Below, piece after piece: positions 22,819-23,137 of a stretch of 23,137 nt of DNA (position 1 is the stretch's first letter; each line of letters opens with the position of its first letter). Position numbers and translations under genes: made by a program. The stretch spans positions 1 to 23,137 of the forward strand of contig JBGVFO010000193.1 of the NCBI GenBank assembly GCA_045121195.1. Direction: 5' to 3'. This stretch comes from RGIG8775 sp045121195 (lineage in GTDB: Bacteria; Bacillota; Clostridia; Oscillospirales; CAG-272). A model generated the notes under the pieces. It saw nothing but the letters and a program-made list of their open reading frames with translations. It had not been told where the DNA came from and did no database searches.

Positions 22819-23137
22819 ATGTTTCGCGAGATCGTGGCGGAGGCGTCGCAGTTGATCTTGACCCGCAAGAGCCGTTTCCTTGAGATCCTGAAGGATCGGG
22901 ACATGGGGCTTTGCGAAAAAATAATCGCCCTGGCAAAAGAGGCGATCGGGAGGATGCAGGAGGTGCTTCGGAATCTTGCCACGCCCGACGACGGCGTTTC
23001 GGCGCATATCGAGAAGCATCTTGATGAGCTTGTAGGCTATTTTGACGAGATGATGGCGGACACCCTTGACAAGGCCGGACGGAGGACGGTCGAGGATGGG
23101 GAGGTGCAGAATCAGAATCGGAGGATAAAAGGTTATA
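22819..23137 (+). CDS. Unidentified reading frame, 3' end outside window
   Basis: The frame is open from the ATG at 22819 to the window edge, 106 residues seen. It predicts a soluble, helical, charged protein; heptad-like stretches around IEKHLDELVGYFDEMM suggest helix packing. Third codon positions are strongly G/C, as in neighbouring genes, so the frame looks coding. The start is doubtful: the ATG directly abuts the sleL terminator and has no SD. The frame is the same as that of sleL, whose TAA lies 33 bp upstream. It could be a leaderless gene, a later start, or a gene fragment. No family recognised. Confidence 0.42.
   Translation, partial: MFREIVAEASQLILTRKSRFLEILKDRDMGLCEKIIALAKEAIGRMQEVLRNLATPDDGVSAHIEKHLDELVGYFDEMMADTLDKAGRRTVEDGEVQNQNRRIKGY

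Noticed and set aside
21415..23019. 534-residue open frame on the minus strand opposite the sleL-like gene
   Set aside because: It crosses the sleL promoter, gene and terminator in antisense and has no recognisable domain.

Overview
The window looks like a chromosomal segment of a spore-forming member of the Firmicutes, class Clostridia. GC content is moderate, and almost every gene has a strong Shine-Dalgarno (SD) site. Promoters of the TTGACA/TATAAT type recur with 16-17 bp spacing. A full-length spoIVA and a LysM-GH18 (SleL/YaaH-like) spore cortex enzyme are present, and the yajC neighbourhood is clostridial in arrangement. No tRNA or rRNA genes, CRISPR arrays, insertion sequences or phage genes were seen, so this is mostly core genome.

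Layout, left to right. (1) 2-4735: glycogen/starch breakdown operon with glgP (5' end off the window), a GH13 alpha-glucan hydrolase and a small unknown protein, closed by a terminator. (2) 4755-6455: a membrane-anchored spermidine-synthase-like protein with its own promoter and terminator. (3) 6456-7789, minus strand: yajC, a TIGR04086-like membrane protein and a 143-residue protein that may be a remnant of the SCIFF radical-SAM maturase expected at this position. (4) 7932-12299: rimM-trmD, an O-antigen-ligase-like polymerase and two tandem DUF4330-like proteins, apparently one transcript. (5) 12389-15723: HPr, a terminator, then uvrC-rsmD-coaD. (6) 15745-17330: spoIVA, with a long inverted repeat over its ribosome-binding site, and a bidirectional terminator. 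(7) 17330-20541, minus strand: an XRE regulator with an acidic linker and membrane tail, a DUF6873-like protein, rpmB and eno. (8) 20542-21489: about 950 bp without protein genes. It holds four near-consensus minus-strand promoters, several terminator-like hairpins and two copies of a structured RNA motif with an identical 28-nt core. (9) 21490-23137: sleL-like gene, terminator, and an unidentified reading frame running off the end.

The most interesting part is region 8. One motif copy lies in the long 5' leader of enolase. The other lies inside a stand-alone RNA of about 300 nt. Their flanking stems differ in sequence but keep pairing, and they pair better as minus-strand RNA. I could not match the motif to an RNA family I know. 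Second is the spoIVA leader hairpin, which would block ribosome entry or terminate transcription only on read-through transcripts from coaD, leaving the sporulation transcript unaffected.
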